This document shows positions 52,928 to 62,571 of a stretch of DNA of 64,000 bases, in pieces. Within the stretch, counting starts at the first letter, position 1. Each line of letters begins with the position of its first letter. The position numbers and the translations under genes are program-made. This DNA comes from Streptomyces sp. SID12488 (lineage in GTDB: Bacteria; Actinomycetota; Actinomycetes; Streptomycetales; Streptomycetaceae): NCBI RefSeq assembly GCF_010548275.1, contig NZ_JAAGLT010000003.1, forward strand, positions 310,001 through 374,000, given 5' to 3'. The notes under the pieces are model-generated. The model did no database searches, had not been told where the DNA came from, and saw only the letters and a list, made by a program, of their open reading frames with translations.

Positions 52928-54961
52928 ATGCCGAACCGACTGGCCCATGAGACGTCCCCCTATCTCCTCCAGCACGCCGACAACCCGGTCGACTGGTGGC
53001 CCTGGTCGGCCGAGGCCTTCGCGGAGGCGCGACAGCGGGGTGTTGCCGTACACCTGAGCGTCGGCTATTCCAGCTGCCATTGGTGTCATGTCCTAGCTCG
53101 CGAGAGCTTTGAGGACGAAGCAGTCGCCGCTTTCATGAACGAGCACTTCGTGAACATCAAGGTCGACCGCGAGGAGCGTCCCGACGTCGACGCCGTCTAC
53201 ATGGAGGCCGTCCAGGCGGCGACCGGACAGGGCGGCTGGCCCATGACGGTGTTTCTCACGCCGGACGCCGAGCCCTTCTACTTCGGTACCTACTTCCCGC
53301 CCGAGCCCCGCAGCGGCATGCCCTCCTTCCGGGAGGTGCTGGAGGGGGTCCGGGCCGCCTGGACCGACCGGCGGGACGAGGTCTCCGAGGTCGCAGGGAA
53401 GATCACACGGGACCTCGCCGAGAGGGAGCTCCAGTACGGCGGCACCGAGGCGCCCGGTGAGGAGGAGCAGGCGCGGGCGCTGCTCGGGCTCACCCGGGAG
53501 TACGACGCCCAGCGCGGCGGATTCGGCGGCGCCCCGAAGTTCCCGCCGTCCATGGCCCTGGAGTTCCTGCTGCGGCACAGCGCCCGTACGGGGGCCGAGG
53601 GGGCGCTGCAGATGGCCCAGGACACCTGCGAGCGCATGGCCAGGGGCGGGATCTACGACCAGCTCGGCGGTGGCTTCGCCCGGTACTCCGTCGACCGGGA
53701 GTGGGTCGTGCCCCACTTCGAGAAGATGCTGTACGACAACGCGCTGCTGTGCCGTGTGTACGCCCATCTCTGGCGCGCCACCGGTTCCGAGCTCGCCCGG
53801 CGCGTCGCACTGGAGACCGCCGACTTCATGGTGCGTGAACTCCGCACGAACGAAGGGGGGTTCGCTTCCGCGCTCGATGCCGACAGCGACGACGGGGCAG
53901 GCAAGCACGTCGAAGGTGCCTACTACGTGTGGACGCCGGCCCAGCTCACCGAGGTGCTCGGCGACGAGGACGCGGAGCTTGCCGCGCACTACTTCGGCGT
54001 GACGGCGGACGGCACCTTCGAGGAGGGCGCATCTGTTCTCCAACTTCCGCAGCACGAGGGCGTGTTCGACGCCGAGAAGATCGAGTCCGTCAAGGCGCGA
54101 TTGCTCGACGCCCGTCGCGAGAGGCCCGCTCCCGGGCGGGACGACAAGGTGGTCGCCGCGTGGAACGGGCTCGCCGTCGCCGCGCTCGCCGAGGCCGGCG
54201 CCTACTTCGAGCGGCCGGACCTCGTGGACGCCGCGCTGGCCGGCGCCGATCTCCTCGTACGGGTTCATCTGGACGACCGGGTCCACCTCGCCCGTACCAG
54301 CAAGGACGGTCAAGTCGGAACGAACGCCGGGGTGTTGGAGGACTACGCCGATGTCGCCGAGGGGTTCCTCGCCCTTGCCTCCGTGACGGGGGAAGGGGTG
54401 TGGCTGGAGTTCGCCGGATTCCTGCTCGACCATGTGCTCGTGCGGTTCGTCGACGCGGAGTCGGGTGCCCTGTACGACACCGCCAGTGACGCCGAGCAGC
54501 TCATCCGGCGGCCTCAGGATCCGACCGACAACGCGGTGCCCTCCGGGTGGACGGCCGCCGCGGGGGCGCTGCTCGGGTACGCCGCCCAGACCGGTTCCGA
54601 GCCCCATCGGGCCGCCGCCGAGCGGGCGTTGGGGGTCGTGAAGGCGCTCGGTCCGCGTGTGCCGCGGTTCATCGGGTGGGGGCTCGCTGTCGCCGAGGCG
54701 CTGCTCGACGGGCCCCGGGAGGTTGCCGTCGTCGGGCCGGCGCTCGATGATCCGGCCACAACTGTCCTGCACCGTACGGCACTTCTGTCCACCGCTCCGG
54801 GTGCTGTCGTCGCGGCGGGGACTGCGGACAGTGACGAGTTGCCGTTGCTCGGCGGGCGGATTCTCGTCGGCGGTGAACCGACCGCGTACGTCTGCCGTAA
54901 CTTCACCTGTGACGTTCCGACGACCGATCCGGAGCGCCTGCGCGTCGCGCTGGGCGGCTGA
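52928..54961 (+). CDS. DUF255 thioredoxin-domain protein (YyaL/spermatogenesis-associated 20 family)
   Basis: 677 residues from ATG 52928 after CAGGATGG. It has [20 protein letters not shown], a thioredoxin-fold with redox-like [41 protein letters not shown], then an (alpha/alpha)6 barrel with ALDADSDD and NAVPSGW. Family members are conserved from bacteria to man with no firm activity. Positions about 53036-53145 are markedly lower in GC than the rest and diverge from memory of the usual Streptomyces wording, and a serine recombinase lies just upstream. Confidence 0.93.
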   Translation: MPNRLAHETSPYLLQHADNPVDWWPWSAEAFAEARQRGVAVHLSVGYSSCHWCHVLARESFEDEAVAAFMNEHFVNIKVDREERPDVDAVYMEAVQAATGQGGWPMTVFLTPDAEPFYFGTYFPPEPRSGMPSFREVLEGVRAAWTDRRDEVSEVAGKITRDLAERELQYGGTEAPGEEEQARALLGLTREYDAQRGGFGGAPKFPPSMALEFLLRHSARTGAEGALQMAQDTCERMARGGIYDQLGGGFARYSVDREWVVPHFEKMLYDNALLCRVYAHLWRATGSELARRVALETADFMVRELRTNEGGFASALDADSDDGAGKHVEGAYYVWTPAQLTEVLGDEDAELAAHYFGVTADGTFEEGASVLQLPQHEGVFDAEKIESVKARLLDARRERPAPGRDDKVVAAWNGLAVAALAEAGAYFERPDLVDAALAGADLLVRVHLDDRVHLARTSKDGQVGTNAGVLEDYADVAEGFLALASVTGEGVWLEFAGFLLDHVLVRFVDAESGALYDTASDAEQLIRRPQDPTDNAVPSGWTAAAGALLGYAAQTGSEPHRAAAERALGVVKALGPRVPRFIGWGLAVAEALLDGPREVAVVGPALDDPATTVLHRTALLSTAPGAVVAAGTADSDELPLLGGRILVGGEPTAYVCRNFTCDVPTTDPERLRVALGG

Positions 54962-54991
54962 AAGATGCCCCAACCAGGGTGAACCGGGAGA

Positions 54992-55016
54992 GAACGCGGC
55001 TTCCTGCGCCGCGTTC
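54992..55016. terminator. Terminator after DUF255 gene
   Basis: GAACGCGGC pairs perfectly with GCCGCGTTC around TTCCTGC, 30 bases after the stop codon. Confidence 0.75.
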
Positions 55017-55031
55017 GGCGGGCTGGATTTA

Positions 55032-55053
55032 CGGATGTGTTCCGATACATCCG
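55032..55053. promoter_or_regulatory. Inverted repeat upstream of glycan operon
   Basis: CGGATGT-N8-ACATCCG. The ATGT-N8-ACAT core is the layout of PadR/TetR-type operators. It precedes the polysaccharide operon by about 140 bases. Confidence 0.5.
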
Positions 55054-55154
55054 GCTAGAGGCTCCACCGTTCGGAAACATGCTATTTATCGGAAGAGTTC
55101 GCCCCCTTCACACTCCTCCCCTAGGTTCGCCACCGGAACGCGGCAGGGGTAACT

Positions 55155-55170
55155 CCCTGTCGCGACAGGG
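55155..55170. promoter_or_regulatory. 16-bp perfect palindrome in leader of glycan operon
   Basis: CCCTGTCGCGACAGGG lies 24 bases before the TTG start; the preceding CAGGGGTAACTCCCTG can form a competing hairpin. Either an operator or a leader RNA switch controlling ribosome access. Confidence 0.55.
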
Positions 55171-55193
55171 GGTATGGGATCTGGGGGGATCTG

Positions 55194-56459
55194 TTGCTCA
55201 CATCTGTCTTCATCGCTGCCGTTTCGCTGGCCCTGTTCTGGATGGCCGCCTTCACCTTGTGGTGGCAGATGCACGCCTGGCGTACGCCGGAAGTGCTTGC
55301 CTCCACCCGATTCAACAGACCGGACGGCGGTGAGGGACTGTCGTTCTCGCTCCTGCTGCCCGCCCGGCACGAGCAGGCCGTCCTGGACCACACCATCCAG
55401 CGCCTCCTCGAATCCGGTCATACCGACTTCGAGATCATCGTCATCGTCGGGCACGACGACCCCGAGACCGCGGCGGTGGCCGATCGGGCCGCCGAACGCG
55501 ACGCGCGCGTCCGGGTCGTCGTGGACACCCACGAGAGGAAGAACAAGCCGAGGGCCATGAACACGGCGTTGCCGCACTGCCGCGGCGACATCGTCGGGGT
55601 CTTCGACGCGGAGGACCAGGTCCACCCGGAGCTGCTCTCCCACGTCGACCACGCGTTCCGGACCACCGGCGCGGACGTCGTCCAGGGCGGTGTCCAGCTC
55701 ATCAACTTCAACTCCAGCTGGTACAGCCTGCGCAACTGCCTGGAGTACTTCTTCTGGTTCCGGTCGCGGCTCCATCTGCACGCGCAGAAGGGGTTCATCC
55801 CACTCGGCGGCAACACCGTCTTCGTACGGACCGAGGTGCTGCGGGACGCGGCCGGCTGGGACCCCGACTGCCTTGCCGAGGACTGTGATCTGGGCGTACG
55901 GCTGTCCAGCGTCGGCAAGAAGGTCGTCGTCGCCTACGACTCCGACATGGTGACCAGGGAGGAGACCCCGGGCTCGCTGATGTCGCTGCTCAAGCAGCGC
56001 ACCCGCTGGAACCAGGGCTTCCTTCAGGTGTACCGGAAGGGGGACTGGAAACAACTCCCGGGATTCGGGCAGCGGTTGCTTGCCCGCTACACCCTGATGA
56101 CGCCCTATCTCCAGGCGATCTCCGGGGTGGTGATCCCGCTCAACGTGGCTGTCGCGCTCTTCCTCGACGTGCCCGTCGGGGTCGCGTTCATCACGTTCCT
56201 GCCGCTCGTCACCGCCATGGTGACCTTCGTCTTCGAGCTCGTCGGACTGCACGACTTCGGCAAGCAGTACGGGCTCCGGGTCCGTCCCGTCCACTATCTC
56301 AAGCTCGTCGTGGGCGGCCCCTTCTACCAGGTGGTCCTCGCCGGGGCCGCCGTGCGCGCCGTGTGGCGTGAGCAACGCGGCCGCAGCGACTGGGAGTTGA
56401 CCAGTCACGTCGGCGCACACCTCAACTCCGTTGAGTTCCGAGAGGATGTTCCCGCGTGA
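55194..56459 (+). CDS. Processive family 2 glycosyltransferase (CslA-like)
   Basis: 421 residues from TTG 55194 after GGGGGGATC. One N-terminal helix, a GT-A domain with FSLLLPARHEQAVLDHTI, D138-A-E-D141 (FDAEDQVHPE), GGNTVF, acceptor E229-D230 and Q268-RTRW272 (the QxxRW of processive synthases), then four C-terminal helices. Such enzymes build beta-glycans while extruding them through the membrane. Its stop overlaps the GTG of the next gene (56456-56459). Chain identity is not readable. Confidence 0.9.
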   Translation: MLTSVFIAAVSLALFWMAAFTLWWQMHAWRTPEVLASTRFNRPDGGEGLSFSLLLPARHEQAVLDHTIQRLLESGHTDFEIIVIVGHDDPETAAVADRAAERDARVRVVVDTHERKNKPRAMNTALPHCRGDIVGVFDAEDQVHPELLSHVDHAFRTTGADVVQGGVQLINFNSSWYSLRNCLEYFFWFRSRLHLHAQKGFIPLGGNTVFVRTEVLRDAAGWDPDCLAEDCDLGVRLSSVGKKVVVAYDSDMVTREETPGSLMSLLKQRTRWNQGFLQVYRKGDWKQLPGFGQRLLARYTLMTPYLQAISGVVIPLNVAVALFLDVPVGVAFITFLPLVTAMVTFVFELVGLHDFGKQYGLRVRPVHYLKLVVGGPFYQVVLAGAAVRAVWREQRGRSDWELTSHVGAHLNSVEFREDVPA

Positions 56460-58120
56460 CTTCCACCCTCCCCGCGGTGACCACGGTTCCCAAGGTCCCC
56501 GCACAGCGGCAGCCTGCGCCCGAAATTGGTTCCGCGCCTCGGGAAACTCCGTCGCCGAGCCGCTGGGGCCGCCTCCGATCCGCCCGCCCCGACCTTCTGA
56601 CCTGCGGTCTTCTGCTCGTGGTCATCATGGTCGTGCAGGGCTGGAACATCGCCGACTATCCGACCCTGAGCGACGACGAGGGCACCTACCTCGCGCAGGC
56701 GTGGGCCGTGCAGCAGGGCAAGGGCCTCGCCCACTACACGTACTGGTACGACCATCCGCCCCTCGGCTGGATCCAGCTGGCCGCCCTGACCTGGATCCCG
56801 TCACTGTTCAGCCCCGACTCGATGACCGTCGGCTCGATGCGCGTCGCGATGCTGCTGGTCAGCGCGGCCAGCGCGGTCCTCGTCTACGTCCTGGGGCGCC
56901 GTCTGTCACTGCCCCGCTGGGCCGCGGGCCTCGCCATGGCGCTGTTCGGACTCTCGCCGCTGTCGGTCGTGCTCCAGCGGGAGATCTTCCTCGACAACAT
57001 CGCGGTGATGTGGGTGCTGCTCGCCTTCACCCTCGCGGCCTCCCCGAGCCGTCACCTGTGGCACCACTTCGGCGCCGGTCTCGCGGCTGCGGCGGCGGTG
57101 CTCACCAAGGAGACGGTGCTCGTCATCCTGCCCGCCCTGCTGGTCACCATGTGGCGGCACGGCCACCGCGACACCCGCAAGTTCGCGCTCACCGGGGCCA
57201 TCACCGCCTGCGCCCTGATCGGCCTCTCCTACCCCCTGTTCGCCCTGCTCAAGGGCGAGTTGTTCCCGGGCGGCGGCCACGTCTCGCTGTTCGACGGGCT
57301 CACGTACCAGATGACCAGGCCCGGTTCGGGTTTCATCCTCGACAAGGGCTCCGGCTCGTACGGCGTCCTGCAGTCCTGGCTCTACTACGACCGTGTGCTG
57401 CCCCTCGGGGGCCTCGCCGGCGCCCTGCTCCTCATCGCCTCCTGGCGCTGGTCGGTGACCGCCCGTGCACTCGCCGGACCGGCCCTCACCGTCGGCATCC
57501 TCGCCCTGGTCGCGATGCGCCCCAGCGGCTATCTGCCCGCGATGTACGTCATCCAGGCGCTGCCCTTCCTCGCCCTGGTCCTCGCCGGAGGCATCGCGAG
57601 CGTCGCCCACGCGGTACTGCGCCGGCGGCGCGCCGAAGGAGAGAAACGGCGACTCACCTGGGTGCGGTACGCGGTTGCCGCGGTCCTCGTCGCCGCGTCG
57701 GCCGCGTACGTCGTGCCGCGCTGGTACGACGGTGACCGTACCGCCCTCACCGCCGACGCCAACGCCCCGTACCGCGCCGCCTCCAGGTGGCTCGCTACCG
57801 AGGTTGCCGACCCGGCGCACACCCGGGTGCTCGTCGACGACGCGCTCTGGCTCGACCTCGTGCACGCGGGGTACAAGCCCGGGCTCGGCGTCATCTGGTT
57901 CTACAAGGCCGACCTCGACCCGGCCGTGACGAAGACGATGCCCAGGGGCTGGAAGGACCTGGACTACGTCGTCGCCTCTCCGACAGTACGGCGCGACGCG
58001 GTCGATCTGCCCAACGTCAAGGCCGCGATGGACCATTCGACCCCGGTGGCCACCTTCGGCACCGGTGACGACCGGATCGAGATCCGCCATATCGAGGCCA
58101 CGGGAGGCGTCGTCCGATGA
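56456..58120 (+). CDS. GT-C family (ArnT/PMT-like, GT39) glycosyltransferase
   Basis: 554 residues. About ten to eleven helices; the first external loop has LSDDEGTYLAQAWAVQQGKG with D73-D74-E75, the acidic catalytic site of polyprenyl-phosphate-sugar transferases. HPPLGW and LQREIFLDNIAVMW are further family blocks. The soluble C-terminal region (about 440-554) includes TRVLVDDALWLDLVHAGYKP. It would transfer a sugar from a lipid carrier on the outer face. Coupled to both neighbours by 4-base overlaps. Confidence 0.88.
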   Translation: MTSTLPAVTTVPKVPAQRQPAPEIGSAPRETPSPSRWGRLRSARPDLLTCGLLLVVIMVVQGWNIADYPTLSDDEGTYLAQAWAVQQGKGLAHYTYWYDHPPLGWIQLAALTWIPSLFSPDSMTVGSMRVAMLLVSAASAVLVYVLGRRLSLPRWAAGLAMALFGLSPLSVVLQREIFLDNIAVMWVLLAFTLAASPSRHLWHHFGAGLAAAAAVLTKETVLVILPALLVTMWRHGHRDTRKFALTGAITACALIGLSYPLFALLKGELFPGGGHVSLFDGLTYQMTRPGSGFILDKGSGSYGVLQSWLYYDRVLPLGGLAGALLLIASWRWSVTARALAGPALTVGILALVAMRPSGYLPAMYVIQALPFLALVLAGGIASVAHAVLRRRRAEGEKRRLTWVRYAVAAVLVAASAAYVVPRWYDGDRTALTADANAPYRAASRWLATEVADPAHTRVLVDDALWLDLVHAGYKPGLGVIWFYKADLDPAVTKTMPRGWKDLDYVVASPTVRRDAVDLPNVKAAMDHSTPVATFGTGDDRIEIRHIEATGGVVR

Positions 58121-59325
58121 GCAGCTTCGAAAGCACTGTCCCCGGTGAACTGGGCGATCCGGCCGTACGCGCGGCGGAAGTGGCGGAGCCCGGTGCCGTC
58201 ACCATCGTCGTACCGACTTTCAACGAGTCCGCGAACATCGGGGAGTTGCTGCGCCGGATCACCGAGTCGGTGCCGTCGCGGCTGCCCTGCGAGGTCGTCT
58301 TCGTCGACGACTCCACGGACGACACGCCCGCGGTGATCTCCGAGGCCGCGCAGGACTGCCCGTTCCCCGTCACCGTCATCCACCGCGAGGAGGCGGTGGG
58401 CGGGCTCGGTGGCGCGGTCGTCGAGGGCATCAAGGCGGCGACCTCCGACTGGATCGTCGTCATGGACGGCGACTGCCAGCATCCGCCTTCCCTGGTACCT
58501 GAGTTGGTGGCCACCGGTGAGCGGGCCAACGCCGGGCTCGTGGTCGCCTCCCGGTACATCAAGGGCGGCAGCCGGGCCGGGCTCGCGGGCAACTACCGCG
58601 TGGCCGTGTCCCGTTGCGCGACCTGGCTGACCAAATCCCTGTTCCCGCGCAGGCTGCACGGCATCAGCGACCCGATGAGCGGGTTCTTCGCGATCCGGCG
58701 CAGCGCGGTCACCGCCGACATCCTCCAGCCCCTCGGCTACAAGATCCTCCTCGAACTGGCCGTCCGCAGCCGCCCCCGCGAGGTCACCGAGGTCCCCTTC
58801 GTATTCCAGGACCGATACGCCGGCGAGTCCAAGTCCTCGGCCCAGGAGGGCCTGCGATTCCTGCGCCATCTGGTCGGCCTGCGCTCCGCCTCGCCCGCCG
58901 CCCGCATGGTCGGCTTCGGCCTGATCGGCGCCACCGGCTTCCTGCCGAACCTGCTCGGGCTGTACGGGCTCACCGCGACCGGTCTGCACTACGTACCGGC
59001 CGAGATTCTCGCCAACCAACTGGGCGTCGCCTGGAACTTCCTGCTCATCGAGCATCTGCTGTTCCGCGACCGCCGTCGGCACCGCCGCTGGTGGGACCGT
59101 GCCGGCCGGTTCGCGGTGATCGCCAACCTCGACCTCGTCCTGCGGCTGCCGCTCATCGCGCTGTTCGTGGACCGGTTCGGGATGGGCGTGCTGCCCGCCA
59201 CCGCGCTCGCGCTGGTGACGACCTTCGTCCTGCGCTTCGTCGGAACCGAAGCGCTGGTCTATCTGCCGCGTCGGGGTCACCAGGGAGCCGCGTGCGAAAG
59301 CGAAGCAGCGAGGAGAGCCGCGTGA
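58117..59325 (+). CDS. DPM1-like glycosyltransferase fused to GtrA flippase-like domain
   Basis: 402 residues. GT2 domain about residues 28-265: TIVVPTFNESANIGELLRRI, VVFVDDSTDD, VMDGDCQHPP (DxD-like), SDPMSGFFAIRRSA. A GtrA domain with four helices follows (about 270-385: FGLIGATGFLPNLLGLYGLT, NQLGVAWNFLLIEHLLF). Makes a polyprenyl-phosphate sugar and probably flips it, supplying the GT-C enzyme upstream. ATG overlaps the previous stop; its own stop overlaps the next GTG. Confidence 0.92.
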   Translation: MSSFESTVPGELGDPAVRAAEVAEPGAVTIVVPTFNESANIGELLRRITESVPSRLPCEVVFVDDSTDDTPAVISEAAQDCPFPVTVIHREEAVGGLGGAVVEGIKAATSDWIVVMDGDCQHPPSLVPELVATGERANAGLVVASRYIKGGSRAGLAGNYRVAVSRCATWLTKSLFPRRLHGISDPMSGFFAIRRSAVTADILQPLGYKILLELAVRSRPREVTEVPFVFQDRYAGESKSSAQEGLRFLRHLVGLRSASPAARMVGFGLIGATGFLPNLLGLYGLTATGLHYVPAEILANQLGVAWNFLLIEHLLFRDRRRHRRWWDRAGRFAVIANLDLVLRLPLIALFVDRFGMGVLPATALALVTTFVLRFVGTEALVYLPRRGHQGAACESEAARRAA

Positions 59326-61853
59326 GACCGTTCAGCACATTCCGCACAGCAGGAAGAGCAGTAGGAAGAGCTGCGGGAAAACCAGCGGGAAAACCAGCAG
59401 GTAGATCAACTGTCCGAAGAAGAACTGCGTTTGTCGGGGTCGGGGCCCTGACCGCCGGCCTCCTCCTCACCTCGCCCCAGCCCGCGTCCGCCGCCAACCT
59501 CGTCCTCAACCCCGGCTTCGAGACGGTGGGCAGCGGCGACATGCCGTACTGCTGGGAGAAGTCCGGGTGGGGCGACAACGACTTCACCTTCTCCACCGTC
59601 ACCGGCGGCCACTCGGGCTCGAAGGCCATGAAGGTCGAGCTGACCCGGCGGGTGAGTGGCGACCGCAAGGCGCTGATCACCGAGGACACGACCTGCGCGC
59701 CCGTGGTGACCGCGGGCAAGCAGTACGACCTCGGGCTCTGGTACAAGACGACCACCCCCGACGCGGCCATCACTCTGTTCCGGCACGACACGACGCTCGG
59801 CTGGCAGTACTGGACCGACCTCAAAACCCTGGAGATGCAGGGTAGTTGGACCCAGGCCACGGTCCGCACACCGGCGGTCCCGGCCGGCACCGACCGCATC
59901 ACGTGGGGCGTCTCGGTGTACGGCACGGGCTCCGCGACGACCGACGACTACACGATGGAGCAGGTCGTCGACCCGGTCCCGCCCGCCACCTGCACCGGCA
60001 CCGCCGAGGAGTGCGCCAACGGGAAGTGGACGGTGCTGCCCACACAGAACCCGGTCCGCTCCATGCACTCCGTCGTCCTCAACAACGGCAAGGTGTTGCT
60101 GATCGCGGGCTCCGGCAACAGCGAGGAGCAGTTCAACGCGGGCACGTTCACCAGCGCGGTGTACGACCCGGCCAACGGCACCTACAAGGTCATCCCCACG
60201 CCGAAGGACATGTTCTGCTCCGGGCACGTCCAGCTCCAGGACGGGCGTGTGCTGGTGATGAGCGGCAACAAGGCGTACCCGGTCGCGGGCGGGCACGGCT
60301 ACGAGGGCTTCAAGGACTCGTACATCTTCGACCCGGTGACTGAGACGTACAGCAAGACGAACGACCTGAACGACGGTCACTGGTACCCGTCGGCGACCGC
60401 CCTCGGCAACGGTGACGTGATCTCCTTCGGCGGGCTCAAGGAGGATTCGACGGGTTCGGTGACCGCCGAGCTGTGGTCGGACGCGCAGCAGAAGTGGCTG
60501 CCGCTGTGGCAGGTCAACCAGACCTGGTCGTACTGGGGTCTCTACCCGTCGATGATCCTGATGCAGGACGGCCGCCTCTTCTACTCGGGCAGCCATGTCT
60601 TCGGCAACGGCACGCCCGGCACCGGGTCGGCGATCTACGACTACGCGGCCAACACGACGACCGCGATCTCCGGGCTCCAGAACAAGGACCAGCGCGACCA
60701 GTCGGCGAGTGTGCTGCTGCCGCCGGCCCAGGACCAGCGGGTGCTGACGCTGGGCGGTGGCAACATCGAGTCCAATCCGGACGCGGGCCGGCTGACCGAC
60801 GTCATCGACCTCAAGGCGGCCAACCCCGCGTACGTGGCGGGTCCGCCGCTGCCGCAGGGCACGGTCGACCTCGGCAACGGTCCGGTCGCCGAAACCGGCA
60901 GCCAGGGCAAGATGTACGTCTCCGCCGTACTGCTGCCGGACGGCAAGGTGCTGGAGACCGGCGGCGCACTGCACAACCGGGCCAACCCGGTCTTCGAGTC
61001 GTCGATCTACGACCCGGCGGCGAACACCTTCGACCCGGTGGCCGCCGATCCGCAGGCCCGCGGCTACCACTCGTCGTCGTTCCTGCTGCCCGACGGCCGG
61101 GTGATGTCGACCGGTGACAACCCGGGCAACGGCACCTGGAACCACAACGTGTCGATCTACACCCCGCCGTACCTCCTCAAGGGCACGCGTCCGACGATCA
61201 CTTCGGTGATCGACGGTGAGTGGAACTACGGCGACACGCAGCGCATCACGGTCGACCGCCCCATCGTCAAGGCGGAGTTGATCCGCCCGGCCGCGGTCAC
61301 GCACTCCTCGGACCCGAACCAGCGGTTCGTGGACCTGCCCCTGTCGGTCGACGGCAACAACATCGACCTCAACGTGACGAGCAACCCCAACCTGGCCCCG
61401 CCCGGCTGGTACATGCTCTTCGCGGTCGACGCCAACGGCGTTCCCTCGGTGGCGAAGTGGGTCCACCTCCAGGGGCCGGCGGCACTGTCGTCGACGGCGA
61501 TGTCCATGTCGATGCCCGCGGAATCCTCCGACGCGACCCCTTCCGCGCACATCCACTCCTTCGCGGACGGCCTGAAGGGCAAGGTCACCGGCCCCGGCAA
61601 GAAGCGTGCCTCGCAGCAGGTCAGCCCGACCCTCTCGGGCTGTGACCGCCACTACGGCTCGATCAACGTCTGCGTCCCGACGGTGTTCCCGGCGGAGGTC
61701 AAGAAGACGACGGCCGCCCGCTGCGCCTGGCTCAAGGCCAACGACTACGGCCGCCTGAAGATCAACGGCAAGGACGACCCCCTCGGCCTCGATCCGAGCC
61801 GCAACGGGGTGGCCTGCGAGAAACAGGACCTGAGGAAGAGCGCGAGGAAGTGA
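59322..61853 (+). CDS. Secreted galactose oxidase-like copper-radical enzyme (GlxA-like) with excalibur tail
   Basis: 843 residues from GTG 59322 (GAGGAGAGCC upstream). Signal peptide (TAFVGVGALTAGLLLTSPQP, ASA), a carbohydrate-binding-like module (about 60-220: NLVLNPGFETVGSG), a kelch propeller with copper-radical ligands C299 (MFCSGHVQLQDG), Y355 (GHWYPSATAL), Y582-H583 (GYHSSSFLLPDG) and H661 (VTHSSDPNQRF), a DUF1929-like domain, and an excalibur-type tail (LDPSRNGVACEK). All ligands of galactose oxidase are present. In Streptomyces GlxA oxidises a CslA-made glycan at hyphal tips; this is a different locus with extra transferases. Confidence 0.9.
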   Translation: MRPFSTFRTAGRAVGRAAGKPAGKPAGRSTVRRRTAFVGVGALTAGLLLTSPQPASAANLVLNPGFETVGSGDMPYCWEKSGWGDNDFTFSTVTGGHSGSKAMKVELTRRVSGDRKALITEDTTCAPVVTAGKQYDLGLWYKTTTPDAAITLFRHDTTLGWQYWTDLKTLEMQGSWTQATVRTPAVPAGTDRITWGVSVYGTGSATTDDYTMEQVVDPVPPATCTGTAEECANGKWTVLPTQNPVRSMHSVVLNNGKVLLIAGSGNSEEQFNAGTFTSAVYDPANGTYKVIPTPKDMFCSGHVQLQDGRVLVMSGNKAYPVAGGHGYEGFKDSYIFDPVTETYSKTNDLNDGHWYPSATALGNGDVISFGGLKEDSTGSVTAELWSDAQQKWLPLWQVNQTWSYWGLYPSMILMQDGRLFYSGSHVFGNGTPGTGSAIYDYAANTTTAISGLQNKDQRDQSASVLLPPAQDQRVLTLGGGNIESNPDAGRLTDVIDLKAANPAYVAGPPLPQGTVDLGNGPVAETGSQGKMYVSAVLLPDGKVLETGGALHNRANPVFESSIYDPAANTFDPVAADPQARGYHSSSFLLPDGRVMSTGDNPGNGTWNHNVSIYTPPYLLKGTRPTITSVIDGEWNYGDTQRITVDRPIVKAELIRPAAVTHSSDPNQRFVDLPLSVDGNNIDLNVTSNPNLAPPGWYMLFAVDANGVPSVAKWVHLQGPAALSSTAMSMSMPAESSDATPSAHIHSFADGLKGKVTGPGKKRASQQVSPTLSGCDRHYGSINVCVPTVFPAEVKKTTAARCAWLKANDYGRLKINGKDDPLGLDPSRNGVACEKQDLRKSARK

Positions 61854-61883
61854 GGTAGCGGTAAGGGGACCGGTCCCCAACTA

Positions 61884-61921
61884 CCGGAGGGCGCACCCGC
61901 GTTGGTGGGTGCGCCCGCCGG
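61884..61921. terminator. Terminator between convergent glycan operon and TetR gene
   Basis: GGGCGCACCC and GGGTGCGCCC form a perfect 10-bp stem, extended by CCGG/CCGG across a mismatch. Just before it lies the 14-bp perfect palindrome GGGGACCGGTCCCC (61865-61878). Confidence 0.85.
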
Positions 61922-61934
61922 CAGTGACCGCAGC

Positions 61935-62567
61935 TCAGGAAGAGGTCCGCGTGGGCAGCCCGTGCTCGAAGACGGTCACTGTGCGGTCCAACAGGTCGGC
62001 CAGGTTGTCCTTGAAGTCGTTCTGCGCCCAGTAGACGGTGACCTCCGACAGGCCGCCGATCAGGGACATCGCGTAGACGCGGACCTCCAGGTCGGCGGGG
62101 TCGCGGCCGGTGCGTTCCGCGATGACGCGGCAGAGGAGGCGGCCGGTTTCGGACATGCTCTCGATCATGCGGGCACGCACCGCCGGGACCTCCAGCATCA
62201 TTCGGCTGCGCAGCCGGGTCACCTCGGTCTCTTCCATCGAGCTGATGCCGACGGCCCGCTTCAGGACGTATCGCAGGGAGTCGATCCACGGTTCGTCCGC
62301 CGGGCGTGCGCGCAGTTCCTCCTCCAGCATGGAGTCGTACTCGTCGGTGAGGACGATGTCCTCCTTGGTGGGGAAGTAGCGGAAGACCGTGGACTGCGAC
62401 ACCTCGGCGAGCTCGGCGATCTGCTCGATCGTCGTGGCGTCGTATCCCTGGTGCCCGATCAGTTCGTACGTCGCGGCACGGATCGCCATCCGGGTCTTGA
62501 TCTTCTTCCGCTCACGGAGGCCCAGCTGGGGGCGGTCGGCGAGGGGAGAGGTGCGTGCGGCCGTCAT
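61935..62567 (-). CDS. TetR-family transcriptional regulator
   Basis: 210 residues from ATG 62567 (ATG 62585, inside the MFS gene, is an alternative). N-terminal helix-turn-helix TTIEQIAELAEVSQSTVFRY FPTKEDI segment; the ligand domain has SMEETEVTRLRSRMMLEVPA and WAQNDFKDNLADLLDRTVTV. Lies directly behind the MFS exporter and most likely represses it in response to a transported drug. Confidence 0.92.
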   Translation of the reverse strand: MTAARTSPLADRPQLGLRERKKIKTRMAIRAATYELIGHQGYDATTIEQIAELAEVSQSTVFRYFPTKEDIVLTDEYDSMLEEELRARPADEPWIDSLRYVLKRAVGISSMEETEVTRLRSRMMLEVPAVRARMIESMSETGRLLCRVIAERTGRDPADLEVRVYAMSLIGGLSEVTVYWAQNDFKDNLADLLDRTVTVFEHGLPTRTSS

Positions 62568-62571
62568 GCGT

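Noticed and set aside
55080..55193. Cyclic-di-AMP (ydaO-like) riboswitch in the glycan operon leader
   Set aside because: CAGGGGTAACTCCCTG and GTCGCGACAGGG recall parts of such leaders, but the segment is too short and the conserved core could not be placed.
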